Shown piece after piece: positions 24,685-33,310 of a stretch of 40,929 nucleotides of DNA. Under the pieces are notes generated by a model that did not search any database, was not told where the DNA came from, and worked only from the letters and a program-made list of their open reading frames with translations. Location of the stretch: contig QHZR01000076.1 of assembly GCA_003224755.1 (NCBI GenBank), forward strand, positions 1 through 40,929, read 5' to 3'. A program made the position numbers and the translations under genes. Position 1 is the stretch's first letter, and each line of letters opens with the position of its first letter. Origin of the DNA: Acidobacteriota bacterium. GTDB taxonomy: Bacteria > Acidobacteriota > Terriglobia > Terriglobales > Acidobacteriaceae.

Positions 24685-25086
24685 ATGGGCAAGGCTAGCG
24701 GCTGGGCAATCGTCGGCGGATGTTTTCTCATGGTGATTGGCCTTGCATTAGTGCCCGCAGCCTTGGGTCCTCATCCAGACGACAGCATTCTCGGTCTCGG
24801 CATCTGCACGTTTTCGTTCGGATCCCTTGCGGGCGCTGCCGGGCTTTACATGAAGGCCCGCGCCGTCCAGGCAGGGCCAGCCGCACCTAAACCTCAGCCC
24901 AAGAGGATTCGCGGCGGATGCGACCTTTGTGGCTCCGAGACTCCCGTTATTCATTGCCGCGTTCATGATGTACACGTCTGCGGCAACTGTCTCGCCGACC
25001 ATTACGACTTCCGCTCCTGCGCGTATGTTCCTAGCACGCGCCGCACGGCCTCTTCCAAAGCCGCGAGATTCGCCGCTAAAGCGTAG
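24685..25086 (+). CDS. Two-helix membrane protein with C-terminal Cys/His (B-box-like) domain
   Basis: 133 residues. Seen: two hydrophobic segments (about 7-28 and 35-55), a short Pro/Lys linker, then a metal-binding cluster: Cys79 and Cys82 (CDLC), His90, Cys91, His94, His97, Cys99, Cys102, His106 and Cys112, spaced rather like a B-box zinc domain. The domain would be cytoplasmic if both helices form a hairpin. I do not recognise the family; I suspect an acidobacterial orphan. AAGGA lies about eight bases before the ATG. Between it and uxs a 122-base gap contains a small CGGTG/CACCG hairpin. Confidence 0.7.
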   Translation: MGKASGWAIVGGCFLMVIGLALVPAALGPHPDDSILGLGICTFSFGSLAGAAGLYMKARAVQAGPAAPKPQPKRIRGGCDLCGSETPVIHCRVHDVHVCGNCLADHYDFRSCAYVPSTRRTASSKAARFAAKA

Positions 25087-25167
25087 TAACAACTCCAACC
25101 AAGCTTTCGGACCGAACAGGTAGCGTGGCTGACGGAGCTACGGGACCGCCGTGATCGCCGTGGAAGA

Positions 25168-25200
25168 GCGGCCATTCATGGCCGCGTCAAATCACTTTTT
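25168..25200 (+). terminator. Palindrome with downstream T-run
   Basis: GCGGCCAT at 25168-25175 and ATGGCCGC at 25178-25185 are perfect inverse copies separated by two bases (seven pairs round a four-base loop). A TTTTT run follows at 25196-25200, ten bases downstream. Plausible terminator of the membrane/zinc gene, although the distance to the T-run is long. Similar GC palindromes occur at three other gaps here. Confidence 0.4.
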
Positions 25201-25249
25201 GAGTAAAGCGAGCTTTAGCTCGAAACAGGCCTGTATCATTGATCGAATC

Positions 25250-25254
25250 GGAGG
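25250..25254 (+). promoter_or_regulatory. Shine-Dalgarno deciding a GTG start
   Basis: GGAGG stands four bases before the GTG at 25259 that I use for the HAD gene. The upstream ATGs in the same frame lack any such site and translate a segment unlike the HAD fold. Confidence 0.65.
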
Positions 25255-25258
25255 TCCT

Positions 25259-25864
25259 GTGCCGGAGATTCGCGCTCTATTTTGGGACGTCGGAGGAGTT
25301 CTGCTCACCAACGCGTGGGACCACGAGGAACGCAACCTAGCCATTGATGCATTTCATCTCGACAAGGACGAGTTCGAAAAGCGCCATAAAGAGTCGGTTC
25401 AGCCGTTTGAAGAAGGCCGCATCAGCCTCGACGAATACCTGCAACGCAGCGTCTTCTATCAGCCCCGGACCTTCCAGCCGGAAGAGTTCAAACAATTGAT
25501 ATTGTCCCTATCAAAACCGAAGTCGGACGTTCTGGAGATCGCACGCCGTCTCCGCGGCAAGTTTTTGATGGGAACCATCAACAATGAATCGCGGGAGCTC
25601 AATCAATATCGGATCAAAACCTTTGGCCTCGCGGAATGTTTCAGCCTATTTGTGAGTTCTTGCTTCGTGGGAATCCGCAAACCTGATGAGCGGATTTACC
25701 GGATGGCACTAGATTTCGTACAGCGGGCGCCAGAAGAATGCGGTTTCATTGACGACCGCCCGGTCAACGTTGAAGCCGCGGCCAAACTGGGTCTATGTGC
25801 AATACTCCTGCGGAGTCCGTCGCAACTGAAAAGCGATTTGCAAAAATTTGGTGTAGAGATTTAA
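25259..25864 (+). CDS. HAD-superfamily hydrolase (YihX-like)
   Basis: 201 residues. Four HAD motifs: I as LFWDVGGVLL, with the nucleophile Asp but Gly where the second Asp of DxD usually is, as also in YihX-type phosphatases (DLGNV); II as GTINNES; III as the Lys in GIRKPDERIY; IV as FIDDRPVN. The cap is a small alpha-helical one (about residues 20-95), typical of subclass I. YihX hydrolyses glucose-1-phosphate, but the substrate here is not certain. GTG start with GGAGG four bases away. It ends 5 bases from the convergent zinc-ribbon gene. Confidence 0.87.
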   Translation: MPEIRALFWDVGGVLLTNAWDHEERNLAIDAFHLDKDEFEKRHKESVQPFEEGRISLDEYLQRSVFYQPRTFQPEEFKQLILSLSKPKSDVLEIARRLRGKFLMGTINNESRELNQYRIKTFGLAECFSLFVSSCFVGIRKPDERIYRMALDFVQRAPEECGFIDDRPVNVEAAAKLGLCAILLRSPSQLKSDLQKFGVEI

Positions 25865-25869
25865 GCGAC

Positions 25870-26796
25870 CTACTTACGCTGCGCGCGAATCGGAAGAACC
25901 GGAGCGCTTGCCGAAGCCGGTGGCGCCTTGGGAGCGTCCATACACCAGGAATCGGCAACAATCTTCCACTGCCCGTTTTCGCGCCGGGCGACAATCAGAT
26001 ACTTGCCGGTTTGTTCGTGGCGTTTCGCTGGCGCGGTCGGAACCAGCATCTTACTTCTGCCGGTTAAGCAAGCGAAGTCGCCTACGATTCCAATATCGGC
26101 GCAATCCAACTGCACGTCTCCCAACCCTGCGTCTAGCGCGGTTTGCAGAAGCTGCCGAACGGCCTCTTGTCCGTGAGCTGAGGCCGAATTTGGGCGAAGC
26201 GCTATTGCGTCATGCGAGTACAGATCCACGAGCTCGTCCAGCCGCTTCGAATTGAAGCACCTGCTCCATGTCTGCACCAACTCCTGGATGGCATCATCGT
26301 GCTCAGTATGGGGGTCGGTGGAAACTGATGCTCCTACCTCGTTCGTTGGCGTTTGGCTGCTCCAGCGAATGTCCGAGTCTTTCGCAACCCCTGGCTTTTC
26401 GTTCTCGGAAAAGTAGTGGTGGTGATAGTGATGATGATAGTGATGCTGGCCTTCTGACCCAGTCTGCGGCTGACTGATTTGCGATTTTGTATTCGGCCTT
26501 TCCGCTCTGTCCATCAACGTTCCGCAGTAACCACAAAACCGGTTCGCGGGGGAGTTGGGTCCGCCGCACTTTGGACAGTTCTCTGCCGAATTTTGGTCTG
26601 GCACTTTAGGCGGGCATTCGAGGATGACTTCGCCGGTCAACTTCTGGACAGCCTGCAGCGCCGAAGCGATCGCTGCCTCGCTCGGCTTAGGCCGCCGGAA
26701 GTCGTGCTTCATACGGCCAAAGAACTCATCGGCAGCGGAGTTCGGCAGGACCTCGTCGTGCTGGTCTTCCTCCGGGTCTGGATGCTCGTCGATCAC
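25870..26796 (-). CDS. Zinc-ribbon, His-tract and SnoaL-like domain protein
   Basis: 308 residues, no signal peptide. Seen in order: an acidic N-terminal region (about 1-60); a zinc ribbon CPKC...CGYC (Cys74, Cys77, Cys88, Cys91); a histidine/tyrosine tract HHYHHHYHHHY (118-128); and a C-terminal NTF2/SnoaL or DUF4440-type domain (about 172-295, from QELVQTWSRCFNSKRLDELVDLYSHDAIAL to LIVARRENGQWKIVADSW). The last residues are Pro/Ala-rich. The tract looks like a metal reservoir or chaperone sequence. GTG start; GGGA lies just upstream but the site is weak. The combination is not one I recognise as a named family. Confidence 0.75.
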   Translation of the reverse strand: MIDEHPDPEEDQHDEVLPNSAADEFFGRMKHDFRRPKPSEAAIASALQAVQKLTGEVILECPPKVPDQNSAENCPKCGGPNSPANRFCGYCGTLMDRAERPNTKSQISQPQTGSEGQHHYHHHYHHHYFSENEKPGVAKDSDIRWSSQTPTNEVGASVSTDPHTEHDDAIQELVQTWSRCFNSKRLDELVDLYSHDAIALRPNSASAHGQEAVRQLLQTALDAGLGDVQLDCADIGIVGDFACLTGRSKMLVPTAPAKRHEQTGKYLIVARRENGQWKIVADSWCMDAPKAPPASASAPVLPIRAQRK

Positions 26797-26949
26797 AGTC
26801 CCATTCTACTTCGGATAGTTACGAACACCACGCCAAGCCGGAAGTTACTAGCGTACGGGTGCAAAAGTTTGCGCAAGTGGAGCAGACCGGCACGCCCCCG
26901 CGCGGATTGCGGCGATGCGTTATTCTGTCCTGCCAGATCTCAACCCCAT

Positions 26950-28041
26950 ATGCCTGAACGAAAACGACCGCTGAACATCGCCATGGTCGGCAGCGGCTTC
27001 ATCGCCCGCGCCCATTCCAATGCCTTTCACCAAGTCGGGCATTTTTTTGAGGTTCCGTTTTCTCTTTGTACAAAGGTGGTTTGTGCCCGCGACCACCAGA
27101 AGCTGCAGGCCTTCGCCCAACAATGGGAGTGGCAGGAGACCGCTCTCGAATGGGAGTCGGTGGTTAGCCGCAAGGACATTGATGTCGTGGACATTGCGGT
27201 ACCGAACGCCTTACACGCTTCCATCGCCTTGGCGGCGGCCAAGGCCGGTAAAATTGTTCTATGCGAAAAGCCGCTGGCACTTACGGTTGAAGAGGCGGCA
27301 AAGATGGCGGAGGCCGTCCGTATTCTTCCCAACCTCGTCTGGTTCAACTATCGCCGCGTGCCCGCGATAGCACTGGCAATGCAATGGATCGAGGAGGGAC
27401 GGCTCGGCCAAATCTTCCACTATCGCGCGTATTACTTCAATCAATCCGGCGCCGATCCCGCCAAAGGACAAACCTGGCGCTATCGACGATCTGAGGCCGG
27501 TTCGGGCGCGGTTGGGGACCTGCTGTCCCATTTGGTTGATACTGCTCGTTACTTGAACGGCGACATCAGCGAACTATCGGCAATGACCCACACCTTCGCG
27601 CCGCAGCGCGACGTGGACGATGCGGCGCTTGCGATGGCCCGCTTCGCGAATGGCAGCATCGGCAGTTTTGAAGCCAGCCGCTTCGGCGTTGGACGCAGAA
27701 ACGGCAACGGTTTCGAAATCTATGGATCGAAGGGCAGTTTGGCGTTCGATCTGGAAGACATGAACCGGTTGCAGTTGTTCGACGCAACCGAGCCGGCCGC
27801 GTTGCAAGCCACAAAAAGCATGCTGGTGACCGGGCCTGACCATCCTTATTCCGCCATCTTCTGGAAACCAGGGCATCTAGTCGGCTACGAGCACACGTTC
27901 ATCGCAACGCTGGGGGATTTTCTCGTAACCCTTGCCCGGCAAGAACCGTTTCATCCCAACTTTGACGACGGGCTGAAGACACAAAAAATCATTGCAGCCG
28001 TCGAGGCCTCTGCCGTCTCAGGTGTTTGGACCAGAGTTTGA
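26950..28041 (+). CDS. Gfo/Idh/MocA-family oxidoreductase
   Basis: NAD(P)-dependent sugar or inositol dehydrogenase type, 363 residues. Seen: Rossmann motif IAMVGSGFIARAHSNAF at the N-terminus, VVDIAVPNALH, the CEKPLALT motif whose Lys is catalytic, and a C-terminal alpha/beta domain with WRYRRSEAGSGAVGDLLSHLVDTARYL, giving the Asp and His of the family's active site. Substrate unknown. I use the ATG at 26950; the reading frame is open further upstream but that part lies opposite the zinc-ribbon gene and shows no family similarity. No clear ribosome site, so translation may be leaderless or weak. Confidence 0.9.
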   Translation: MPERKRPLNIAMVGSGFIARAHSNAFHQVGHFFEVPFSLCTKVVCARDHQKLQAFAQQWEWQETALEWESVVSRKDIDVVDIAVPNALHASIALAAAKAGKIVLCEKPLALTVEEAAKMAEAVRILPNLVWFNYRRVPAIALAMQWIEEGRLGQIFHYRAYYFNQSGADPAKGQTWRYRRSEAGSGAVGDLLSHLVDTARYLNGDISELSAMTHTFAPQRDVDDAALAMARFANGSIGSFEASRFGVGRRNGNGFEIYGSKGSLAFDLEDMNRLQLFDATEPAALQATKSMLVTGPDHPYSAIFWKPGHLVGYEHTFIATLGDFLVTLARQEPFHPNFDDGLKTQKIIAAVEASAVSGVWTRV

Positions 28042-28104
28042 CAGCTGTGTCCAGCTCCAAAGGTCACTTCGGTAACTTGCTGCCGCGCATCATGCACTCC
28101 TACC

Positions 28105-28818
28105 ATGCGTTACAGTATGCTCCGCAGTCTTCTCCTTAGCCGCGACGAAAACACGGTCCGCATTGTCGCGCGCGGATTCAAAGACCTGGAAATCGACCTC
28201 CAGCATTTTCCCGATTCAGACGCGGCTCTGTCACACGCGATCAAGCATCGTTGTGACGCCATCGTCGTTGACGACCAGATCGAACAATCGCACATGTTCC
28301 TGGAAAAGTTGATCGAGATTCCTGCCTGCAGCAAGGCTGTACGGATTGCGCTGGCCGAGCCGGTGGCAGCGATGCATGCGGTTTTCAAGACCGGAACTCA
28401 GGTGATTATTTACAAGCCTCTCTCTATTGAGCGGGTGCGGCAAGGACTGCGTGCGGTGCGAAACTTGATGGGGCGCGACCGCCGCCGGAGCAGCCGGCGC
28501 GTGCGCACGATGATTCCGGCGAGAGTCAGCCCGCGTCAAGCTCGCGGCTCCTCTAAACAAATGCTCTTGGCGGATCTGAGTGATTCGGGCGCCGCCCTCC
28601 ATTCCGAGGTTCCTATCTCAGGGATGCTGAATCTGGAGTTTACCCTTCCGGGAACTTCCGAATTGATCCACGCCACTGCCGAACTGGTCTGGCGGGACGA
28701 CGAAGGTACCGCCGGAGTTCGCTTTCTCGACATGCCCAGCTACGCGCGCAAGCACCTGTTGCAATGGTTGAAGCTGCAACCCGGTGAAAAGGCTGTAGCC
28801 GCTCACAGCGCGAGATAG
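28105..28818 (+). CDS. Degenerate receiver-like plus PilZ domain protein
   Basis: 237 residues, cytoplasmic. N-terminal about 1-120 has a receiver-like alpha/beta pattern with an acidic pair (Asp56/57 in VVDDQIE) and a Lys in IIYKPL, but lacks the usual Thr/Ser position (ALAEP), so phosphorylation is doubtful. About 125-230 is PilZ: the Arg-rich RRRSSRR (127-132) and DLSDSGA (157-163), the D-x-S-x-x-G motif, are both intact, so c-di-GMP binding is expected. It is tail to tail (9-base gap) with rfbC, a sugar-nucleotide gene, which suggests but does not show polysaccharide control. ATG at 28105, or in frame at 28117. Confidence 0.83.
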   Translation: MRYSMLRSLLLSRDENTVRIVARGFKDLEIDLQHFPDSDAALSHAIKHRCDAIVVDDQIEQSHMFLEKLIEIPACSKAVRIALAEPVAAMHAVFKTGTQVIIYKPLSIERVRQGLRAVRNLMGRDRRRSSRRVRTMIPARVSPRQARGSSKQMLLADLSDSGAALHSEVPISGMLNLEFTLPGTSELIHATAELVWRDDEGTAGVRFLDMPSYARKHLLQWLKLQPGEKAVAAHSAR

Positions 28819-28827
28819 CCGGCGCCG

Positions 28828-29370
28828 CTACTCAAAAACTTCCGCGTTGCGAAACTGAACACCCATCTTATCTTTCTCAGAGAGGACCGGCTCGAGCGCG
28901 AGCTCCCAGTTGATTTTAAGGTCAGGATCGTTCCACAAAATGGTCCTCTCCAATTCCGGCGCATAGATCTCGGTGCTTTTGTAGAGCACATGTGCACCTT
29001 CCGAGAGCACCTCGAATCCATGCGCAAATCCCACCGGAATCCAGGCCAGCCGACGGTTTTCACCCGAGAGCCTCACGGCGTGCCAGCTACCAAAGGTCGG
29101 CGACTTACGCCGCAGATCAACAAAAACATCGAGCACTTCTCCGCTCACTACACGGACCAGCTTGCCCTGCGGCTTCTGAACCTGGTAATGCAGGCCTCGC
29201 AGGACGCCGCGTTTTGAGTACGAATGATTATCCTGGACGAATCTCTCGCGAATGCCGAGATCGGCGAAAACTCTCTCGCTATAACTCTCGAGGAAAAATC
29301 CGCGCTCGTCTTCAAAGACCTTGGGTTCAAGTATGAGCGTGCCGGAGAGAGGAGTTTCGAGAACGTTCAT
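28828..29370 (-). CDS. rfbC: dTDP-4-dehydrorhamnose 3,5-epimerase
   Basis: Third enzyme of dTDP-L-rhamnose synthesis. Cupin fold, 180 residues. Seen: PKVFEDERGFFLESY, FVQDNHSYSKRGVLRGLHYQ with the catalytic His61, KLVRVVSGEVLDVFVDLR, and IPVGFAHGFEVLSE, all family hallmarks. The gene follows rfbA by ten bases and is the last of the rfb run on the minus strand. No rfbD is present after it. Confidence 0.94.
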   Translation of the reverse strand: MNVLETPLSGTLILEPKVFEDERGFFLESYSERVFADLGIRERFVQDNHSYSKRGVLRGLHYQVQKPQGKLVRVVSGEVLDVFVDLRRKSPTFGSWHAVRLSGENRRLAWIPVGFAHGFEVLSEGAHVLYKSTEIYAPELERTILWNDPDLKINWELALEPVLSEKDKMGVQFRNAEVFE

Positions 29371-29380
29371 TTTGCAGTGG

Positions 29381-30295
<915 letters not shown>

Positions 30296-30303
30296 GGAGG
30301 ATC

Positions 30304-31380
30304 TCAGAGAGAGTACTGCGTCGCCATCCACTGGCGGTAGGCACCCGTCGTGACGCCCTGAATCCACGCGTCGTTTTCCAGGTACCAGAGGATGGTCTTG
30401 CGGATCCCGGTTTCAAAAGTTTCGCGCGGCTTCCAACCTAGTTCCGATTCGATCTTTGTCGCGTTCATGGCATAGCGGCGGTCATGTCCGGGACGGTCGG
30501 TCACAAATGTAATCAGCTTTGCGTGCGGCATGACCGGATCGTTGGGTCGCAGTTCATCGAGCGCAGAACAAATACTGTTCACCACATCCAGGTTCTTGAC
30601 TTCGTTTCGTCCGCCGATGTTGTAAGTCTCGCCGCCTTTGCCACGCGTCAGAACGCTGCGAATTGCCTCGCAGTGATCGGTGACAAACAGCCAGTCACGT
30701 ACGTTCTGTCCGTCTCCGTATACGGGTATCGGCTTGCCGCCGATCGCGTGCAGAATTACAAGAGGAATCAGTTTCTCGGGGAATTGGAAAGGCCCATAGT
30801 TGTTCGAGCAGTTGGTGGTGAGCACCGGCAGTCCGTAGGTGTGAAAATAGGCGCGCACCAAGTGGTCTGAAGCGGCTTTAGACGCGGAGTACGGACTATT
30901 TGGCGAGTAGCGTGTGCTTTCTGTAAATGCTGCATCTTCAGGTCCGAGCGATCCATACACTTCATCGGTTGAAACATGTAGAAACCGAAACGCGTCTTTC
31001 TCGGCTCCAGTCAGACCTGCCCAATACTCGCGCGCCTCTTCCAAAAGACTGAATGTGCCGTTTACATTGGTGCGGATGAAATCGTCCGGGCCGTGAATCG
31101 AGCGGTCCACGTGGCTTTCGGCTGCGAAATGAACAATCGCTCGCGGCCGGTGCGTGATCAACAGTTCCGCAATCAAGTCACGGTCGCATATATCGCCCTG
31201 CAGAAATTTGTACCGACGGTCGGAAGACGCCGACAAGAGGTTAGCCGGATTGCCGGCGTAGGTTAGCTTGTCGAGATTGACTACATTGGCGGATTCATTT
31301 GCAAGCCAGTGCAGGATAAAGTTGGAGCCGATGAAACCGGCCCCGCCAGTCACCAGAATTGTGTCGGCACGTTTTTCCAA
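30304..31380 (-). CDS. rfbB: dTDP-glucose 4,6-dehydratase
   Basis: Converts dTDP-glucose to dTDP-4-keto-6-deoxyglucose, NAD+-dependent. Short-chain dehydrogenase with [12 protein letters not shown] at the N-terminus, the [12 protein letters not shown] motif, [12 protein letters not shown] with the catalytic Asp-Glu, and [12 protein letters not shown] with Tyr and Lys. 358 residues, normal. It follows wecB after a 64-base gap and precedes rfbA by eight bases. The order rfbB-rfbA-rfbC is clear. Confidence 0.95.
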   Translation of the reverse strand: MEKRADTILVTGGAGFIGSNFILHWLANESANVVNLDKLTYAGNPANLLSASSDRRYKFLQGDICDRDLIAELLITHRPRAIVHFAAESHVDRSIHGPDDFIRTNVNGTFSLLEEAREYWAGLTGAEKDAFRFLHVSTDEVYGSLGPEDAAFTESTRYSPNSPYSASKAASDHLVRAYFHTYGLPVLTTNCSNNYGPFQFPEKLIPLVILHAIGGKPIPVYGDGQNVRDWLFVTDHCEAIRSVLTRGKGGETYNIGGRNEVKNLDVVNSICSALDELRPNDPVMPHAKLITFVTDRPGHDRRYAMNATKIESELGWKPRETFETGIRKTILWYLENDAWIQGVTTGAYRQWMATQYSL

Positions 31381-31444
31381 CCGCCAGCTCCTGAAGACAG
31401 TCTATCGCGAGCTTCGCGCAGTTAACCTAGCGAAACGCTCATTA

Positions 31445-32656
31445 TCAGGCATTTTCGGGAATCTGTGCTTCAGGCAATCCGGCGGCTAGGGCACTGTGAT
31501 CCATGAGTCTCTCAGACAAAATCTGAACAATCCTCGCCCCCGCCCTGCCGTCCCATTTCTCGGGAACCGCACACGATCCTGGGAACGCAAGCTGTCTCTG
31601 AATCACCGCCCGGATCGTCTCTCGTCGCGTGCCAGCTAGCAGGTTGGTTCCTATTTCTGTCGTGACCGGACGTTCAGTGTTGTCGCGCACCGTGACACAT
31701 GGAATTCCGAGCGCAGTGGTCTCTTCCTGAATGCCGCCGGAGTCGGTAACCACCATTCGCGCATTCTTCATGAGGCACAGAAAATCGAGGTAGCCCTGCG
31801 GTTCGACCATCTGGACACCGGAGTTCCACCTTTCGTAGTCAATCCGTCGTGGGCGGAAGTAAGCTTCCAAATCGTGCTCGGAAATCTGTTTTTGTGTGCG
31901 CGGGTGTGCCGGGAAAATGACTCGATGAGAAGCTGCAAGACCACTCAGGCCGTCGAGAATTTCCAGAAAGCATTCGCGGTCGTCCACATTGGCCGCACGA
32001 TGGAGAGTCAGCAGAACGTACTCGCCGCGCTCCAGCCCAAACCGCTCAAGCACCCGTGAGTGTTCCGCCTTTGCCTCGTGCTCATGAAGAGAATCAATCA
32101 TGGTATTGCCGACGAAATAGACCCTGTCCGCTGGCACGCCTTCGGCACCCAAATTTCTGATTCCACTCTTCTCGCTCACGAAAAGCACGTCCGAGATCTG
32201 ATCAGTAAGGATGCGGTTGATCTCTTCGGGCATGGAACGGTCAAACGATCGCAGACCTGCCTCCACGTGTGCAATCAGCGGACGCCCATGCGCCCGGGAT
32301 GCAAGCTTGGCGGCGACCAGAGCGCAGGCCAGTGTCGAGTTGACGTCTCCAATAACTACCAGCGCATCCGGATCCACATTGGCGAGCACCGGCTCAAAGC
32401 GCTTCATGACCTCCGCCGTCTGCTCGGCATGAGAACCTGAGCCTGCACCCAGAAAGACGTCTGGATGAGGCAGTTCGAGGTCAGCAAAAAAGGCGTCGGA
32501 CATCTGTGCATCGTAATGCTGCCCGGTGTGCACAAGTACCGGCACAACTTCCTCGGTCCACTCCGGGCGTGCCGCGTTGAATTCAGAAATTGCTTTCAGA
32601 ATCGGCGCGGCTTTCATGAAATTCGGACGCGCGCCTACCACGATGAGGATCTTCAT
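31445..32656 (-). CDS. wecB: UDP-N-acetylglucosamine 2-epimerase (non-hydrolysing)
   Basis: Interconverts UDP-GlcNAc and UDP-ManNAc. Seen: N-terminal MKILIVVGARPNFMKAAPI, HTGQHYDAQMSD, GDVNSTLACALVA, HVEAGLRSFDRSMPEEINR, LLTLHRAANVD and VVTDSGGIQEETTALGIPCVTVRDNTERP, the family's substrate and catalytic region. The ATG at 32656 gives 403 residues; earlier in-frame ATGs at 32668 and 32680 are possible. Head gene of the minus-strand sugar-nucleotide run, 64 bases upstream of rfbB. No wecC (UDP-ManNAc dehydrogenase) neighbour is seen. Confidence 0.93.
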   Translation of the reverse strand: MKILIVVGARPNFMKAAPILKAISEFNAARPEWTEEVVPVLVHTGQHYDAQMSDAFFADLELPHPDVFLGAGSGSHAEQTAEVMKRFEPVLANVDPDALVVIGDVNSTLACALVAAKLASRAHGRPLIAHVEAGLRSFDRSMPEEINRILTDQISDVLFVSEKSGIRNLGAEGVPADRVYFVGNTMIDSLHEHEAKAEHSRVLERFGLERGEYVLLTLHRAANVDDRECFLEILDGLSGLAASHRVIFPAHPRTQKQISEHDLEAYFRPRRIDYERWNSGVQMVEPQGYLDFLCLMKNARMVVTDSGGIQEETTALGIPCVTVRDNTERPVTTEIGTNLLAGTRRETIRAVIQRQLAFPGSCAVPEKWDGRAGARIVQILSERLMDHSALAAGLPEAQIPENA

Positions 32657-32749
32657 TGCTGAAATCATCCCATCATTCAATTTGGTTGGCTTGTGGATTC
32701 CGCAGCGCGAACCTGCGTGATTACGGCACCGCTGTGTGGACGTGTGGGA

Positions 32750-32764
32750 CGGGCGCCTCGCCCG
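32750..32764. terminator. Short GC hairpin between minus-strand genes
   Basis: CGGGCG at 32750-32755 and CGCCCG at 32759-32764 form a 6-pair stem with a three-base loop, nine bases past the end of the small secreted gene that ends at 32774. No T-run. It may be a weak terminator or one of the GC palindromes scattered in the window. Confidence 0.35.
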
Positions 32765-32773
32765 CCAGACCTG

Positions 32774-33220
32774 TTACTTTGGCGCAGGCAGGGTAATCTC
32801 TGAGGGATGAGCAGCCCGTTCGGGCGACGCTTTCGCGTTGCCGCACTCCTTCTGAGCCTGCTCAGGAGACTTAGCTTCGAGCTGCCCTGGGCACTTTACC
32901 TCGGTCCGCTGAGGCTCTCCGCCTTGAATTGAGGCGATCATGGAGCCACCGCTTGTCGCCGAGGTCGTAGTGGTCGTAGGCTGCGGGAGTCTAATCGCTT
33001 TTTGAGTGCGCACAGTTGTAACCGCAGGGCGCACTGCATTGGACGTCTGCTGTCCGAGCTTGCCCGCAAGCTGGTTCCCGATCTGCCCCAGAGCTTTTCC
33101 CGCAGTAGCACTCGCTGCCCCGGAGAGTCCGTGCGTAAGTGCACCCTCAACCGCAGCTTGAGCCGACGCGATTCCTAACAATGCAAAGAGGTACACAGCG
33201 ACGCAGATCAGGTTTTTCAT
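32774..33220 (-). CDS. Small exported protein of unknown function
   Basis: 148 residues. Seen: signal peptide (about 1-21, ending GIASAQA), a Gly/Ala-rich helix-forming stretch (AVEGALTHGLSGAASATAGKALGQIG), a Thr-rich linker (TTTTTSATS), and a C-terminal region with two Cys (VKCPGQLEAK and QKECGNAK) that could pair. I do not recognise a domain. The ATG at 33220 has AGGAG about eight bases upstream; the longer frame to 33271 has none. Gap of 117 bases to wecB. Confidence 0.65.
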   Translation of the reverse strand: MKNLICVAVYLFALLGIASAQAAVEGALTHGLSGAASATAGKALGQIGNQLAGKLGQQTSNAVRPAVTTVRTQKAIRLPQPTTTTTSATSGGSMIASIQGGEPQRTEVKCPGQLEAKSPEQAQKECGNAKASPERAAHPSEITLPAPK

Positions 33221-33310
33221 AGGAAGTCTCCTGCTGCAGCCGACTGTAGTCCACAGCGAGGTCGCAGTCAATAACCTGGCCGTGCAAGGGCAGCATCGCC
33301 GGCCAAAGCC

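Noticed and set aside
26479-26949. Upstream extension of the Gfo/Idh/MocA reading frame
   Set aside because: It lies opposite the zinc-ribbon gene and ends in residues unlike the family; the ATG at 26950 begins directly before the Rossmann motif.
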